Below, piece after piece: positions 17,141-25,845 of a stretch of DNA of 64,000 nt. The stretch is from Pseudomonas sp. IAC-BECa141. GTDB taxonomy: Bacteria; Pseudomonadota; Gammaproteobacteria; Pseudomonadales; Pseudomonadaceae. The position numbers were made by a program, and so were the translations under genes. Position 1 is the stretch's first letter; each line of letters begins with the position of its first letter. The notes under the pieces are model-generated. The model was not told the origin of the DNA and ran no database searches. It was given only the letters and a program-made list of their open reading frames with translations. The stretch covers positions 248,001 through 312,000 of the forward strand of contig NZ_CP065410.1 of assembly GCF_020544405.1 (NCBI RefSeq), given 5' to 3'.

Positions 17141-17785
17141 TCAGCGCTTGTTCAACCCTCGCGCCAGACGGTCGCCGCCCAGTTGAATCACCGCCACCAG
17201 CGCCACCAGCAGCACGATCACGGTCAGCATGATCTGGCTGTCGAAGCGCTGATAGCCGTAGCGATAGGCGATGTCGCCCAGACCGCCGGCGCCAATCGCT
17301 CCGGCCATTGCCGATGAGTTGATCATCGTCACCAGCGTAATGGTGAACCCGCCGACGATGCCCGGCAGCGCTTCGGGCAGCAGCACATGCCAGACGATGT
17401 GCCAGCGCCGGCAACCCATGGCCTGCGCGGCTTCGATCAAGCCGTGGTCGACTTCACGCAGGCTTACTTCGGCAATCCGCGCAAAAAACGGCGTGGCCGC
17501 GATGGTCAGCGGCACAACGGCCGCCCAGACACCGTAGGTGGTGCCGACGATCAGCCGGGTGAACGGGATCAGTGCCACCATCAGAATCAGGAACGGAATC
17601 GAGCGAAACAGGTTCACGAAAGCACCCAACGCACGATTGAGCACTGGCGCCTCGTAGATGCCGCCCTTGTCGCTGGTGACCAGAATCACTGCCATGGGAA
17701 TCCCGGCGAGCAATGCAATCAGCGATGACACGCCAACCATCAGAAACGTGTCGATGAAACCCTGCAGCAAGCGATCAAACCACAT
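17141..17785 (-). CDS. metI: MetI-type ABC transporter permease
   Basis: This 214-residue inner-membrane permease has about five membrane segments. The first is near residues 8-28 ([13 protein letters not shown]). The EAA loop reads [20 protein letters not shown], the site that contacts MetN. I place the start at the ATG at 17785, where M-W-F-D-R-L-L matches the family N-terminus. It overlaps the end of metN by 11 nt and has GGAGG upstream. With metN and metQ it forms a methionine-type importer, but the upstream monooxygenase and sfnB genes suggest that the cargo is an organosulfur compound. Confidence 0.9.
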   Translation of the reverse strand: MWFDRLLQGFIDTFLMVGVSSLIALLAGIPMAVILVTSDKGGIYEAPVLNRALGAFVNLFRSIPFLILMVALIPFTRLIVGTTYGVWAAVVPLTIAATPFFARIAEVSLREVDHGLIEAAQAMGCRRWHIVWHVLLPEALPGIVGGFTITLVTMINSSAMAGAIGAGGLGDIAYRYGYQRFDSQIMLTVIVLLVALVAVIQLGGDRLARGLNKR

Positions 17786-18899
17786 AACCCAGCACCTCCG
17801 TGCCTTGTGCCCACTGGCCCGCACGCTGACGCAGTTCCTCGGCGTTCAGCTTCGATCCCGCGACTGCCAGCAGCAATTGTCCGAGTGCATGGCCCTGAAT
17901 CCGCTCCACGCCCCCCTGCAGCAATTTCACCCGACCACCGAGGGCGGCGAACAGCGCGGCCAGATCCGGTTCATCCTGCTGGCTGCCGGTGAACTGCAAA
18001 CGCAGCACCACGGCCGCATCGGACGAAGACGGTTGCGCCTGCAAACGGCTCTGCAACTCTTCGGGCAAGGCATGTTGCAGTGGCGCGAGCAATGTCTGGC
18101 TGACGTCGTGCTGCGGGTTGCCGAACACTTCCCAGACCGGACCCTGTTCGACGATGCGGCCATGTTCCAGAACGACGACGCGGTCGCAGATTTCCCGGAT
18201 CACCGCCATTTCGTGAGTGATCAGCACGATGGTCAGGCCCAGGCGTTTGTTGATCTCGCGCAGCAGGCCGAGGATCGACTGTGTGGTTTCCGGATCGAGG
18301 GCGGAGGTGGCTTCGTCGCACAGCAGAATGTCCGGGTCGTGCACCAGCGCGCGGGCAATGCCGACGCGCTGTTTCTGCCCGCCCGACAACTGCGCCGGAT
18401 ACGCCTTGTGCTTGGCTTGCAGGCCCACCAGCTCCAGCAGTTCGCAAACCTTTTTTTCCCGTTGCTCCTTCGGGACGCCGGCGACTTTCAGTGGCAGTTC
18501 GACGTTCTGCCACACCGTTTTCGCTGACATCAGGTTGAAGTGCTGGAAGATCATGCCGATCCGCCGGCGCAGGGCGACGAGGCGATCTTCGTCGTACTCG
18601 CCGATGTCCGCCTGATCGATCAGCACCCGGCCCGAGGTCGGTTGTTCGAGGCGGTTGATGGTGCGGATCAGCGATGACTTGCCGGCGCCGCTGCGGCCGA
18701 TAATGCCGAACACTTCACCGCGCTGGATTGCCAGGTCGATGCCTTGCAGGGCCGCGACCGGGCCTTGTTTGCCGTCGTAGGTTTTGCCGAGCCCGACGAA
18801 ACGCACATGGGCGCGGTTCAGTTCGGGATGCAGTTCGGTGCGCTGCGCAAGCGCGGGTGACTCTGGAAGATCCAGTCGCCGTTGAATGGCTGCCGTCAT
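17775..18899 (-). CDS. metN: MetN-type ABC transporter ATPase with C-terminal NIL domain
   Basis: This 374-residue ATPase has Walker A G-R-S-G-A-G-K-S (68-75), signature L-S-G-G-Q-K-Q-R, Walker [13 protein letters not shown] and an H-loop I-T-H-E-M. The last 80 or so residues (from about 290) correspond to the NIL ligand-sensing domain, which in E. coli MetN mediates trans-inhibition by methionine. An N-terminal extension of about 30 residues precedes the ATPase core, making it longer than E. coli MetN (343). I take the ATG at 18899; a TTG at 18914 that overlaps the metQ end is an alternative. It lies between metQ and metI. Confidence 0.9.
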   Translation of the reverse strand: MTAAIQRRLDLPESPALAQRTELHPELNRAHVRFVGLGKTYDGKQGPVAALQGIDLAIQRGEVFGIIGRSGAGKSSLIRTINRLEQPTSGRVLIDQADIGEYDEDRLVALRRRIGMIFQHFNLMSAKTVWQNVELPLKVAGVPKEQREKKVCELLELVGLQAKHKAYPAQLSGGQKQRVGIARALVHDPDILLCDEATSALDPETTQSILGLLREINKRLGLTIVLITHEMAVIREICDRVVVLEHGRIVEQGPVWEVFGNPQHDVSQTLLAPLQHALPEELQSRLQAQPSSSDAAVVLRLQFTGSQQDEPDLAALFAALGGRVKLLQGGVERIQGHALGQLLLAVAGSKLNAEELRQRAGQWAQGTEVLGYVV

Positions 18900-18901
18900 C
18901 C

Positions 18902-19711
18902 TCAGCTTTCCCAACCGGCCTGGTACAGCTTGCCGTGGGCCTTATCCAGCGCCGCGCGAACGGCCGGCGAATGCTGGTAGATGTCGACGAACTTGATCAG
19001 GCGCGGGTCGTCCTTGGTCTTGGGCTGGATCACGAACTGGATCACGTATTCCTTGTGGTCGAGGCCGTCGAACAGCAACGCGGAGCCGGCATCGAAGGTC
19101 TTCGCCAGACGGATGTAGGCCGGGTAGCCCTGGACCAGATCGGCGTCGTCGTAGGCGCGCACCAGTTGCACGGCTTCGACCTGGAGGATCTTGATCTTCT
19201 TCGGATTGACGACGATGTCGTCTTCGGTGGCCTTGTAGCCGACACCCGGTTTCAGGGTGATCAGACCGGCCTTGGCCAACAGTTGCAGACCGCGTCCGCT
19301 GTTGATCGGGTCGTTGGCGATGGCGACGCTGGCGCCCTCAGGCAGTTCGTCGAAGCTTTTGTATTGCTTCGAGTACAGGCCGACGTTGTTGATGATGCCC
19401 GGCGCGAACGGCACCAGGTCGAAACCGGAAGCGGCCTTGGCGTTTTCCAGGAACGGGATGTGCTGGAAGTAGTTCACGTCGATGTCACCGGCGGCGAGGC
19501 TGACGTTCGGTGCGATCCAGTCGGTGAACTCCACCAGTTCCACTTTCAGGCCCTGTTTGGAGGCTTCTTCGACGGCCGCTTCCAGCGGAATCGCGAACGC
19601 GGCGGTGGTGCCGATTTTCAACGGCGCATCGGCGGCGAACACCGCCGAGCTGAACAGGCCGAAGGCCAGGGCCAGTGCTTTGACTGGGTGGGAGAGCAGT
19701 TTCTTGGTCAT
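18902..19711 (-). CDS. metQ: MetQ/NlpA-family ABC substrate-binding protein
   Basis: This 269-residue periplasmic protein has a signal peptide ending near V-F-A-A-D and no lipobox cysteine. Family motifs include [31 protein letters not shown] and [12 protein letters not shown]. It is clearly diverged from the orphan paralogue at 6378-7175. The ATG at 19711 gives a correct signal sequence; the frame is open 22 codons further upstream into the REP hairpin. It lies between the flavin monooxygenase and metN, so it probably delivers the substrate that the upstream enzymes act on. Confidence 0.9.
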   Translation of the reverse strand: MTKKLLSHPVKALALAFGLFSSAVFAADAPLKIGTTAAFAIPLEAAVEEASKQGLKVELVEFTDWIAPNVSLAAGDIDVNYFQHIPFLENAKAASGFDLVPFAPGIINNVGLYSKQYKSFDELPEGASVAIANDPINSGRGLQLLAKAGLITLKPGVGYKATEDDIVVNPKKIKILQVEAVQLVRAYDDADLVQGYPAYIRLAKTFDAGSALLFDGLDHKEYVIQFVIQPKTKDDPRLIKFVDIYQHSPAVRAALDKAHGKLYQAGWES

Positions 19712-19740
19712 GGTGGTTTTCCAGTCAGTTGATTCAGCCT

Positions 19741-19770
19741 GATCGCTCCCACGCGGAGGTGGGAACGATC
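19741..19770. repeat. REP-like hairpin between the monooxygenase gene and metQ
   Basis: GATCG(c/t)TCCCAC and GTGGGAaCGATC form an imperfect palindrome around GCGGAG. It is the same family as those near 29758 and 41261. Inside an operon it may set relative expression of metQ. Confidence 0.75.
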
Positions 19771-19780
19771 GGTGCAAGGG

Positions 19781-21133
19781 TTAGTGTCGGTAGTGGGCGC
19801 CCGTGTGTTGCTGCGGCAGGTGCGCTTCGCCGTGAAACAGTTTTTCCCGCAGGCTGCCGGTGTCGTATGCGGTCTTGTACGAGCCGCGCCGTTGCAGTTC
19901 GGGAATCACCAGGTCGATGAAATCCACATAGCTTTCCGGGGTGACGATGCGGGTCAGGTTGAAGCCGTCCAGACCGGTCTCGGCGATCCACGATTCCAGC
20001 TCATCCGCCACTTGTTGCGGTGAGCCGACCACGGTGATGTAGCGCCCGCCGAGGGCGTGCTGGTCGAGCAATTTGCGCCGGGTCCAGTCGTTGTTCTGCA
20101 GGTTCGTGGTGGCGGACTGGATCGCGTTGCTCTTGACGTACTGGATCGGCTCGTCGATTTCGTACCGGGAAAAATCGATCCCGGTGGACGCCGAAAAATG
20201 CGCCACACCCGCTTCGGCGCTGGCGTAGCTCAGGTATTCGGCGTGCTTGGCCCAGGCCGCTTCTTCGGTCTCGCCGACGATCACGTTCAGGCCCATGAAC
20301 ACCTTGATGTCCTCCGGGTTGCGACCCGCTTCGACGGCGCTGGCACGGACCTTGTCTACTTGCACCCTGGTCGACGGCTTGTTCTGACCGCTGATGAACA
20401 CGCACTCGGCATGACGTCCGGCAAACAGCAGACCGCGCTGCGAACTGCCGGCCTGGAACAGCACCGGCGTGCGCTGCGGCGACGGTTCGCACAGGTGATA
20501 ACCCTCGACCTGATAGAACTCGCCCTTGTGTTCGACCTTGTGCACCTTGTCTGGCTGCGCGTAGATCCGCTGTTGTGGATCGTTGAGTACCGCGCCGTTT
20601 TCCCAACTGCCTTCCCAGAGTTTGTAGAGCACTTCGAGGTACTCGTCGGCCTGGTCGTAACGCCGGTCGTGCTCGACCTGTTCGCTCAGGCCCATGGCCT
20701 TGGCGGCGCTGTCCAGATAGCCAGTGACAATGTTCCAGCCCACCCGTCCACGGCTCAGGTGATCGAGGGTCGACAGGCGGCGGGCGAACAGATACGGCGG
20801 CTCGTAGGTGAGGTTGGCGGTCAGGCCGAAACCGAGGTTTTTGGTCACCGCAGACATCGCCGACACCAGCAGCAGCGGGTCGTTGACCGGCAACTGGATC
20901 GACTCTTTCAGGGTGATGTCCACCGAGTTCTGATAGACGTCGTACACGCCGACGATGTCCGCGATGAACAGCCCGTCGAACAGTCCGCGCTCCAGCAGCT
21001 GTGCCAGCTCGGTCCAGTATTCGAGGGTCTTGTACTGGGTCGAGGTGTCGCGTGGATGAGTCCACAAGCCGTGGTTGATGTGGCCGATGCAGTTCATGTT
21101 GAACGCATTGAGCAGGATCTTTTTCTTGCTCAT
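19781..21133 (-). CDS. FMNH2-dependent monooxygenase, NtaA/SnaA/DszA family
   Basis: This 450-residue luciferase-like monooxygenase has the length typical of the NtaA/DszA group. Family marks include I-L-L-N-A-F-N-M-N-C near the start, H-L-S-R-G-R-V-G-W-N-I-V-T-G, P-V-L-F-Q-A-G-S-S-Q-R-G and the late V-V-G-S-P-Q-Q-V-A-D-E-L. Such enzymes use reduced flavin from a separate reductase to cleave C-S or C-N bonds, as DszA does for dibenzothiophene sulfone. The stop of the upstream sfnB-type gene overlaps this start (TGATG). With sfnB-type partners and a MetNIQ importer, desulfurisation of a sulfone or sulfonate is the likely role, but the substrate is unknown. No flavin reductase gene lies in the operon. 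Confidence 0.85.
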   Translation of the reverse strand: MSKKKILLNAFNMNCIGHINHGLWTHPRDTSTQYKTLEYWTELAQLLERGLFDGLFIADIVGVYDVYQNSVDITLKESIQLPVNDPLLLVSAMSAVTKNLGFGLTANLTYEPPYLFARRLSTLDHLSRGRVGWNIVTGYLDSAAKAMGLSEQVEHDRRYDQADEYLEVLYKLWEGSWENGAVLNDPQQRIYAQPDKVHKVEHKGEFYQVEGYHLCEPSPQRTPVLFQAGSSQRGLLFAGRHAECVFISGQNKPSTRVQVDKVRASAVEAGRNPEDIKVFMGLNVIVGETEEAAWAKHAEYLSYASAEAGVAHFSASTGIDFSRYEIDEPIQYVKSNAIQSATTNLQNNDWTRRKLLDQHALGGRYITVVGSPQQVADELESWIAETGLDGFNLTRIVTPESYVDFIDLVIPELQRRGSYKTAYDTGSLREKLFHGEAHLPQQHTGAHYRH

Positions 21134-22326
21134 CAGATGGTCCCTCGCAGCGGAGGGTTTTCATCGTTGAGGTAGTAATTGCCCACCGCGTGATACTTCC
21201 AGCGCACCGGGTCGTGCAGGGTGTGCACCCGGGCGTTGCGCCAGTGACGGTCGAGGCCGTGCTCGATCAGGGTGGCCTGGCTGCCGGCCAGTTCAAACAG
21301 CGTGCTGCCGGCGGCCAGGGATATTTCGGTGCTGATCGCCCGTGCTTCGGCGACGGCAATCGAGGCTGCTGCGACCGTCTCGGCGTTGGTTTCGGCCTGG
21401 GCAGTGTCGAGGAATTCGCCGGCGCGTTCGAGCAAGGCTTCGGTGGCGTGCAGACGAATGCTCAGATAGCCGAAACTCTTGAGGGTCAGCGGGTCTTCGG
21501 TGGCCTTGTCGTTGCCCGAATCGATCCATGGCCGGGTCTTGCTGCGCACGAAGTGCAGCGCATCTTCGTAAGCGGCGCGGGCGATGCCGGTGTCGATGGC
21601 GGCGTGAAGGATCTGCGCCAGCGGGCCGACCGGGGTCGGGCGTTCGAAAGCACTCTGGAACGCGATGACATCTTCGGCAGCGACATACACGTCTTCGAAC
21701 ACCACCGAACCGCTGCCGGTGGTGCGCTGGCCGAAGCCGCTCCAGTCGTCGATCACGGTCAGGCCTTTGCTGTCGCGCGGGACGAAGGCCAGTTGCTGCA
21801 CGCCGTTTTCATCGACGACGGACGTTGGAATCCGTTGGGCGTAGATCGCGCCGGTCGCATAGAACTTGCGGCCGTTGATGCGATAGCCGCTGCCGTCGCG
21901 TTTGAGGCTGGTGACTCGGTCGTGGGCGGTCCTGGTGCCCAGTTCTGCCAGGGCATTGCCGAAGCGCCGGCCGGCGAGGACTTCGGCGTACAGGCGTTGT
22001 TTCTGCTCGTGGCTGCCATTCACCCGAAGCACTTCCAGGGCATAGAAATGGTTCTGTGGAATCTGCCCGAGCGAGCCGTCCGCCCGGGCGATCAGGGCGA
22101 TGACTTTGGCCAGGGTCACGTTGGATACGCCGGCGCCGCCGTATTCCTTGGGCACGCTGATGCCCCACAGGCCGGAGCGGGAAAACACGTCGAGCTCCGG
22201 CAGCGGCAGCCGGCGTTCGCGGTCGCGCAGGTTGCTGTCGCGCTGGAAATCTTCGGCCAGGTCGCTGGCGACGATCAGGGCTTGCTCGTCGCTGGTGATG
22301 ACCGCGACGGGGTGGGAAAGAGTCAT
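21133..22326 (-). CDS. SfnB-family acyl-CoA-dehydrogenase-like oxidoreductase
   Basis: This 397-residue flavoprotein has acyl-CoA dehydrogenase fold: an N-terminal helical domain with S-V-P-K-E-Y-G-G-A-G-V-S, a middle domain with W-S-G-F-G-Q-R-T-T-G-S-G, and a C-terminal helical domain ending H-D-P-V-R-W-K-Y-H-A-V-G. That C-terminal signature is characteristic of the SfnB/DszC sulfur-acquisition group, not of fatty-acid enzymes. DszC-like members are flavin monooxygenases acting on sulfur. I place the start at the ATG at 22326 after GGAGAAACAC. It is about 40-50% similar by eye to the next upstream gene, so the pair looks like a tandem duplication. Confidence 0.85.
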   Translation of the reverse strand: MTLSHPVAVITSDEQALIVASDLAEDFQRDSNLRDRERRLPLPELDVFSRSGLWGISVPKEYGGAGVSNVTLAKVIALIARADGSLGQIPQNHFYALEVLRVNGSHEQKQRLYAEVLAGRRFGNALAELGTRTAHDRVTSLKRDGSGYRINGRKFYATGAIYAQRIPTSVVDENGVQQLAFVPRDSKGLTVIDDWSGFGQRTTGSGSVVFEDVYVAAEDVIAFQSAFERPTPVGPLAQILHAAIDTGIARAAYEDALHFVRSKTRPWIDSGNDKATEDPLTLKSFGYLSIRLHATEALLERAGEFLDTAQAETNAETVAAASIAVAEARAISTEISLAAGSTLFELAGSQATLIEHGLDRHWRNARVHTLHDPVRWKYHAVGNYYLNDENPPLRGTI

Positions 22327-22363
22327 GTGTTTCTCCAGAGATCTGGTCAAAGTGTTCTGGTCG

Positions 22364-23605
22364 TCAGATCCAGGAATGGCGAGCCGGAAGTTTTCCGTTG
22401 AGGCAATAAGCGCCGACCGCGTGGTACTTCCAGCGCACCGGATCGTGCAGGGTGTGGACCCGGGCGTTGCGCCAGTGACGATCGAGGTTGAATTCGGCGA
22501 GGGTGGCGCGGCTGCCGGCCAGTTCGAAAAGTTTTTCGCTGGCCAGCAGCGAGATCTCGGTGGTCAGCACCTTGGCTTCGGCCACGGCAATCGAAGCGCG
22601 GGCGGCGGATTCGGCGGTCAGTGGCGCGGCGTGCACCTGATCCAGCACTTGCCCGGCCTTGCGCAGCAATGCTTCGGCGGCGTGCAGTTCGATTTTCAGT
22701 TTGCCGATGTCGGCGATCACGTAGAGGTCATCGCTGGCCCGCTCGACCCTGGCGTCGATCCACGGCCGGGCGCGGGTCTTGACGAATTCGATGGCGTCAT
22801 CGATGGCGCCACGGGCGATGCCGGCGTCGATGGCTGCCTGAATCAGCTGCGACACTGCGCCCTGGGTGTTGGGCTTTTCGTTGATTTTCCAGTTGTCCAC
22901 CACGAGGCCGGCATCGACCCGCACGTTGTTCAACAGGATCGTGCCACTGGCGGTGGTCCGCTGGCCAAAACCCGACCAGTCATCGACGATGCGCAATCCC
23001 GGCGTACCGCGACGGACGAAGGCCAGGACTTGCTTGCCGTCATCGTTCAGCGCCTTGACCGCCACCCAGTGGGCGAACAGGGCGCCGGTGGAATAGAACT
23101 TCTGGCCGTTGATCACGTAGTCATCGCCGTCGGCGCTGATGCGCGCTTTCAGTTCCAGGGTGTCCCTGGTGCCGCGTTCAGGTCCGGCATTGCCGATGCG
23201 CCAGCCTTCGAGCACGCTCTGCAGCAGCTGTTTTTTCTGCTGTTCGGTGGCGCTGCCGAGGATCAGGTTGATGATGCCGAACTGGTTCTGCGGGATCTGT
23301 CCCAACGCCGGGTCGGCTGCGGAAATGATCGCGAACACTTCGGCCAGGGTGACGAAGGAAACCTGCGGGCCGCCGAACTCGCGCGGGATGGCGATGCTGC
23401 CCAGACCACTGCGGGTGAACTGTTCGATTTCCGACCATGGCAGCTTGCGCTGGCGGTCACGTTGGGCGGCCTGCACGCGAGCGACTTGCGCCAGTTCATG
23501 GGCGGCCTTGATGGCTTGATCGTCGTTGCGCAGCACTTGCGCGGGCAACAACAACGGGGCGATGTCCAGGTCACTCTGGACGTTTGCGTCTGCCAGACTG
23601 GACAT
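22364..23605 (-). CDS. SfnB-family oxidoreductase, second tandem copy
   Basis: This 413-residue protein is a paralogue of the product of 21133-22326, sharing R-N-A-R-V-H-T-L-H-D-P-V-R-W-K-Y-H-A-V-G, W-S-G-F-G-Q-R-T-T and the G-Q-I-P-Q-N segment. It is the first large gene of the operon. Its ATG overlaps the stop of a 22-codon leader ORF (TGATG), and the AAGGAG site lies inside that ORF, so translation is probably coupled. As for its sister, a sulfur-directed flavin enzyme role (sulfide, sulfoxide or sulfone oxidation) is inferred from family and context. Two diverged copies side by side suggest either two substrates or a heteromer. Confidence 0.85.
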   Translation of the reverse strand: MSSLADANVQSDLDIAPLLLPAQVLRNDDQAIKAAHELAQVARVQAAQRDRQRKLPWSEIEQFTRSGLGSIAIPREFGGPQVSFVTLAEVFAIISAADPALGQIPQNQFGIINLILGSATEQQKKQLLQSVLEGWRIGNAGPERGTRDTLELKARISADGDDYVINGQKFYSTGALFAHWVAVKALNDDGKQVLAFVRRGTPGLRIVDDWSGFGQRTTASGTILLNNVRVDAGLVVDNWKINEKPNTQGAVSQLIQAAIDAGIARGAIDDAIEFVKTRARPWIDARVERASDDLYVIADIGKLKIELHAAEALLRKAGQVLDQVHAAPLTAESAARASIAVAEAKVLTTEISLLASEKLFELAGSRATLAEFNLDRHWRNARVHTLHDPVRWKYHAVGAYCLNGKLPARHSWI

Positions 23606-23673
23606 CAGTGCCGCTCCTTGACTGCACGCAATGCCCTGGCGATCTGCACTGGGGTGATTGTGTTCCGGACCAT
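23605..23673 (-). CDS. 22-residue leader ORF coupled to the sfnB-type operon
   Basis: It reads M-V-R-N-T-I-T-P-V-Q then I-A-R-A-L-R-A-V-K-E-R-H and stops with a TGA that shares its A with the ATG of the next gene (TGATG). GAGGTAGGTAAC precedes the ATG. An in-frame ATG 21 nt upstream (23694) would add M-R-C-E-V-G-N, which includes Cys and Met codons. The product is basic and helix-prone. The spacing argues for translational coupling. Whether the peptide itself matters or only its translation (an attenuator-like sulfur sensor) cannot be told here. It falls below usual annotation cut-offs. Confidence 0.6.
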   Translation of the reverse strand: MVRNTITPVQIARALRAVKERH

Positions 23674-23772
23674 GTTACCTACCTCACATCTCATGAAAGA
23701 CGCCGCAAAAGTGCGGCGAACGAAAGAATGTCCGGTGGTCCGGTTTATATACCCTAATCGCGTATAAATTTT

Positions 23773-23788
23773 AAATAAACTAACTTTT
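23773..23788 (-). promoter_or_regulatory. A+T-rich element shared with the tauA promoter
   Basis: On the minus strand AAAAGTTAGTTTATTT lies about 100 nt upstream of the leader ORF. The tauA upstream region carries AAAAGTTATTTATT (41201-41214) about 70 nt from its start. A CysB/Cbl-type sulfur-starvation activator site is a reasonable guess. Confidence 0.35.
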
Positions 23789-23871
23789 GGGAATATGTAT
23801 AGAAGAGGGCGTGGTCCGTCTGGTTAAGCGTGCGGCGGCGAAGGACGTTGTCCCTCGCCGATCATCGATGC

Positions 23872-24636
23872 TTATTTTTTTCGCGGCTCTGCTGCCTTCA
23901 GCGTTTTCTTGAGCGGCACCTTGAGGTAAGGGTTCACGCAGCCGATTTTCAGCGTTCGCGGCGGCGCCCAGCGCGAGTTGTTGCCGACCCGGTCGAGGAT
24001 GCAGTAGGTGACGTCCAGCCGCAGATCTTCACCGGCTTCGGTGATGATCGCCGGTGGCACCCAGACCTGGACCGGCTTGCCGATGTCGGCCGGGGTGATG
24101 CGCGCCAGGTCCATCCGTACATCGCCCCAGCGCAAGGTGATGGCGTCGTCTTCGGCCATGTTCAGATACGGCTCGATGGTCAGCGGCACGCCGCGTCTGA
24201 TCTGGTTCGCGTTGACGCCGTTGCGGCGAATGGTGTCGGGCAATGTCACCGGTGCAAGTTGCTGGTTCTCGTCGCCACACAGCGCTGGAGGCTGCCCGCC
24301 GGGGCAGTCGAGCTTCACCGTGACCCGCGCGGCTGCCGACAGCGATGGCCCGTGACCCACCCGCATGACCCGATAGTGGATGCGTGACGAGCCGCTGGCG
24401 ATGAAGCTTTCCGGCACTCGCAGGCTGACCGGGGCAGCGACATCCTGCGCTGTCAGCACATGAGAGGCGACATAGCAGTTGTTCCAGAAAAGTTCGATCA
24501 AGTCGCCGGTGTCCATGTCCGGATAGGGCGGTACATCGACCCGCAAGCGGGCCGCTGCCGCGAGGTTGATGCCGTTGGTTTGCGAGGGCGCCAGGCGCGG
24601 CGCGGCCAGTTCGGGGATGTGCGAAGTGCGGGTCAT
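23872..24636 (-). CDS. Conserved hypothetical protein with two internal Ig-like repeats
   Basis: I do not recognise a function. The 254-residue protein contains two similar units of about 95 residues. Unit 1 (about 18-115) runs from N-G-I-N-L-A-A-A through D-T-G-D-L-I-E-L-F-W and Y-R-V-M-R to V-K-L-D-C. Unit 2 (about 140-235) runs from N-G-V-N-A-N-Q-I through E-D-D-A-I-T-L-R-W-G and Y-C-I-L-D-R-V-G-N to L-K-I-G-C. Each looks like a beta-sandwich, and the last 20 residues are Lys-rich. Similar modules occur in large repetitive Pseudomonas surface or toxin-related proteins. There is no signal peptide. The ATG at 24636 has AAGGAGAGG upstream. Confidence 0.6.
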   Translation of the reverse strand: MTRTSHIPELAAPRLAPSQTNGINLAAAARLRVDVPPYPDMDTGDLIELFWNNCYVASHVLTAQDVAAPVSLRVPESFIASGSSRIHYRVMRVGHGPSLSAAARVTVKLDCPGGQPPALCGDENQQLAPVTLPDTIRRNGVNANQIRRGVPLTIEPYLNMAEDDAITLRWGDVRMDLARITPADIGKPVQVWVPPAIITEAGEDLRLDVTYCILDRVGNNSRWAPPRTLKIGCVNPYLKVPLKKTLKAAEPRKK

Positions 24637-25044
24637 GAAATCCTCTCCTTGAAGCCTTGCAGCGAAATCCGTTTCTGAAAGTTCAAAAGACCAGAATGAC
24701 CTGGTAATAAAAAACAGGACTTCTCGGCCGATCGGTATTGGGTCTTGGTGATGTGCGGGTTGCGATGAGTGACTAGATAAAAGTTCGCCGAATGGCATGT
24801 CAACGGACAGGATTGTTTAATTGAAGAATTACGGACTTATCAGAATGCTCCTACATCGATAAAGCACTCTACCTATCCGGCTTGGCGAATCGGGCCACGG
24901 ATTTTGCCGGGTTTGACGGTTCTGACGTCGATTGGTTTGGGTAGCTGGCTATTCGAAGGGCACTGAATTTAATTACGCCGGGTCTGTTGCAGGACATATA
25001 TATGTACCGCAATGGATTGATTAAGTTTTTGGCAGGAAGGATGT
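24637..25044. other. Intergenic region upstream of the two-repeat protein
   Basis: No supportable gene. Short open frames on the minus strand lack ribosome-binding sites. The segment at 24690-24850 is A+T-rich and should hold the promoter of the two-repeat protein gene. Confidence 0.35.
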
Positions 25045-25070
25045 AAATAAAACTTCCATCCATGGAAGTT
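25045..25070 (-). terminator. Terminator of the tcyJ-tcyL-tcyN operon
   Basis: On the minus strand AACTTCCA-TGGA-TGGAAGTT is followed by TTATTT, 23 nt after the tcyN stop. The stem is 8 bp and modest in GC, so the terminator is probably moderate. Confidence 0.65.
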
Positions 25071-25092
25071 TGTGTTCAGGAAAGTTAGCGGC

Positions 25093-25842
25093 TCAGCCGT
25101 TGTTTCTGAACTTGCTGAGGAACTGTCGAGTGCGTTCTTCTTTCGGATTGGCAAACAACGCTTTCGCCTCACCTTGTTCGACGATCACGCCTTTATCGAA
25201 AAACACCACGCGGTTGGCCACGTCGCGGGCGAACGCCATTTCGTGGGTTACGATCACCATGGTGCGTTTCTCCTCGGCGAGGCCGCGGATGGTCGCCAGC
25301 ACTTCACCCACCAGTTCCGGATCGAGGGCCGAGGTCGGCTCGTCGAACAGGATCACTTCCGGCTCCATCGCCAGCGCCCGGGCAATCGCCACGCGCTGTT
25401 GCTGGCCACCGGACAGGCGCCGTGGGTAGGCGTCTTCCTTGCCCGCCAGGCCGACCTTGGCCAGCAGCTTCTTGCCCAGGGCAATGGCTGCATCGCGGGG
25501 CGTCTTCTTGACCACGATCGGGCCTTCGATGACGTTTTCCAGGGCGGTGCGGTGGGGGAACAGGTTGAAGTTCTGGAACACGAAGCCCACGTGCTGGCGC
25601 AGGTTGCGCACCAGGCTCTGCTGCTGGTTCAGCGGGCGGCTGGTATCGATCTCGATCTCGCCGACCTTGATCCGACCGCTGGTGGGTTCTTCGAGGAAGT
25701 TCAGGCAACGCAGGAACGTGGTCTTGCCCGAGCCGCTGGGGCCGATGATGGCCACGACCTCGCCTTCCTTCACCTCCAGATCAATGCCGTTGAGCACGAC
25801 TTGACCCTTGAACTGCTTTGTCAGTTTTTCCACGACAATCAT
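25093..25842 (-). CDS. tcyN: Polar amino-acid (cystine-type) ABC transporter ATPase
   Basis: This 249-residue ATPase has Walker A G-P-S-G-S-G-K-T (34-41), signature L-S-G-G-Q-Q-Q-R, Walker B V-I-L-F-D-E-P-T-S-A-L-D and H-loop V-T-H-E-M. It belongs to the GlnQ/YecC subgroup. It is the third gene of a minus-strand operon after a binding protein and a permease, with 3 nt between the permease stop and this ATG. The closest familiar arrangement is E. coli tcyJ(fliY)-dcyD-tcyL(yecS)-tcyN(yecC), and dcyD lies next door here too. L-cystine is therefore the likely substrate. Confidence 0.88.
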   Translation of the reverse strand: MIVVEKLTKQFKGQVVLNGIDLEVKEGEVVAIIGPSGSGKTTFLRCLNFLEEPTSGRIKVGEIEIDTSRPLNQQQSLVRNLRQHVGFVFQNFNLFPHRTALENVIEGPIVVKKTPRDAAIALGKKLLAKVGLAGKEDAYPRRLSGGQQQRVAIARALAMEPEVILFDEPTSALDPELVGEVLATIRGLAEEKRTMVIVTHEMAFARDVANRVVFFDKGVIVEQGEAKALFANPKEERTRQFLSKFRNNG

Positions 25843-25845
25843 GGG

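Noticed and set aside
24869..25063. 64-codon minus-strand frame between tcyN and the two-repeat gene
   Set aside because: Its ATG lies in the terminator stem and no ribosome-binding site precedes it.
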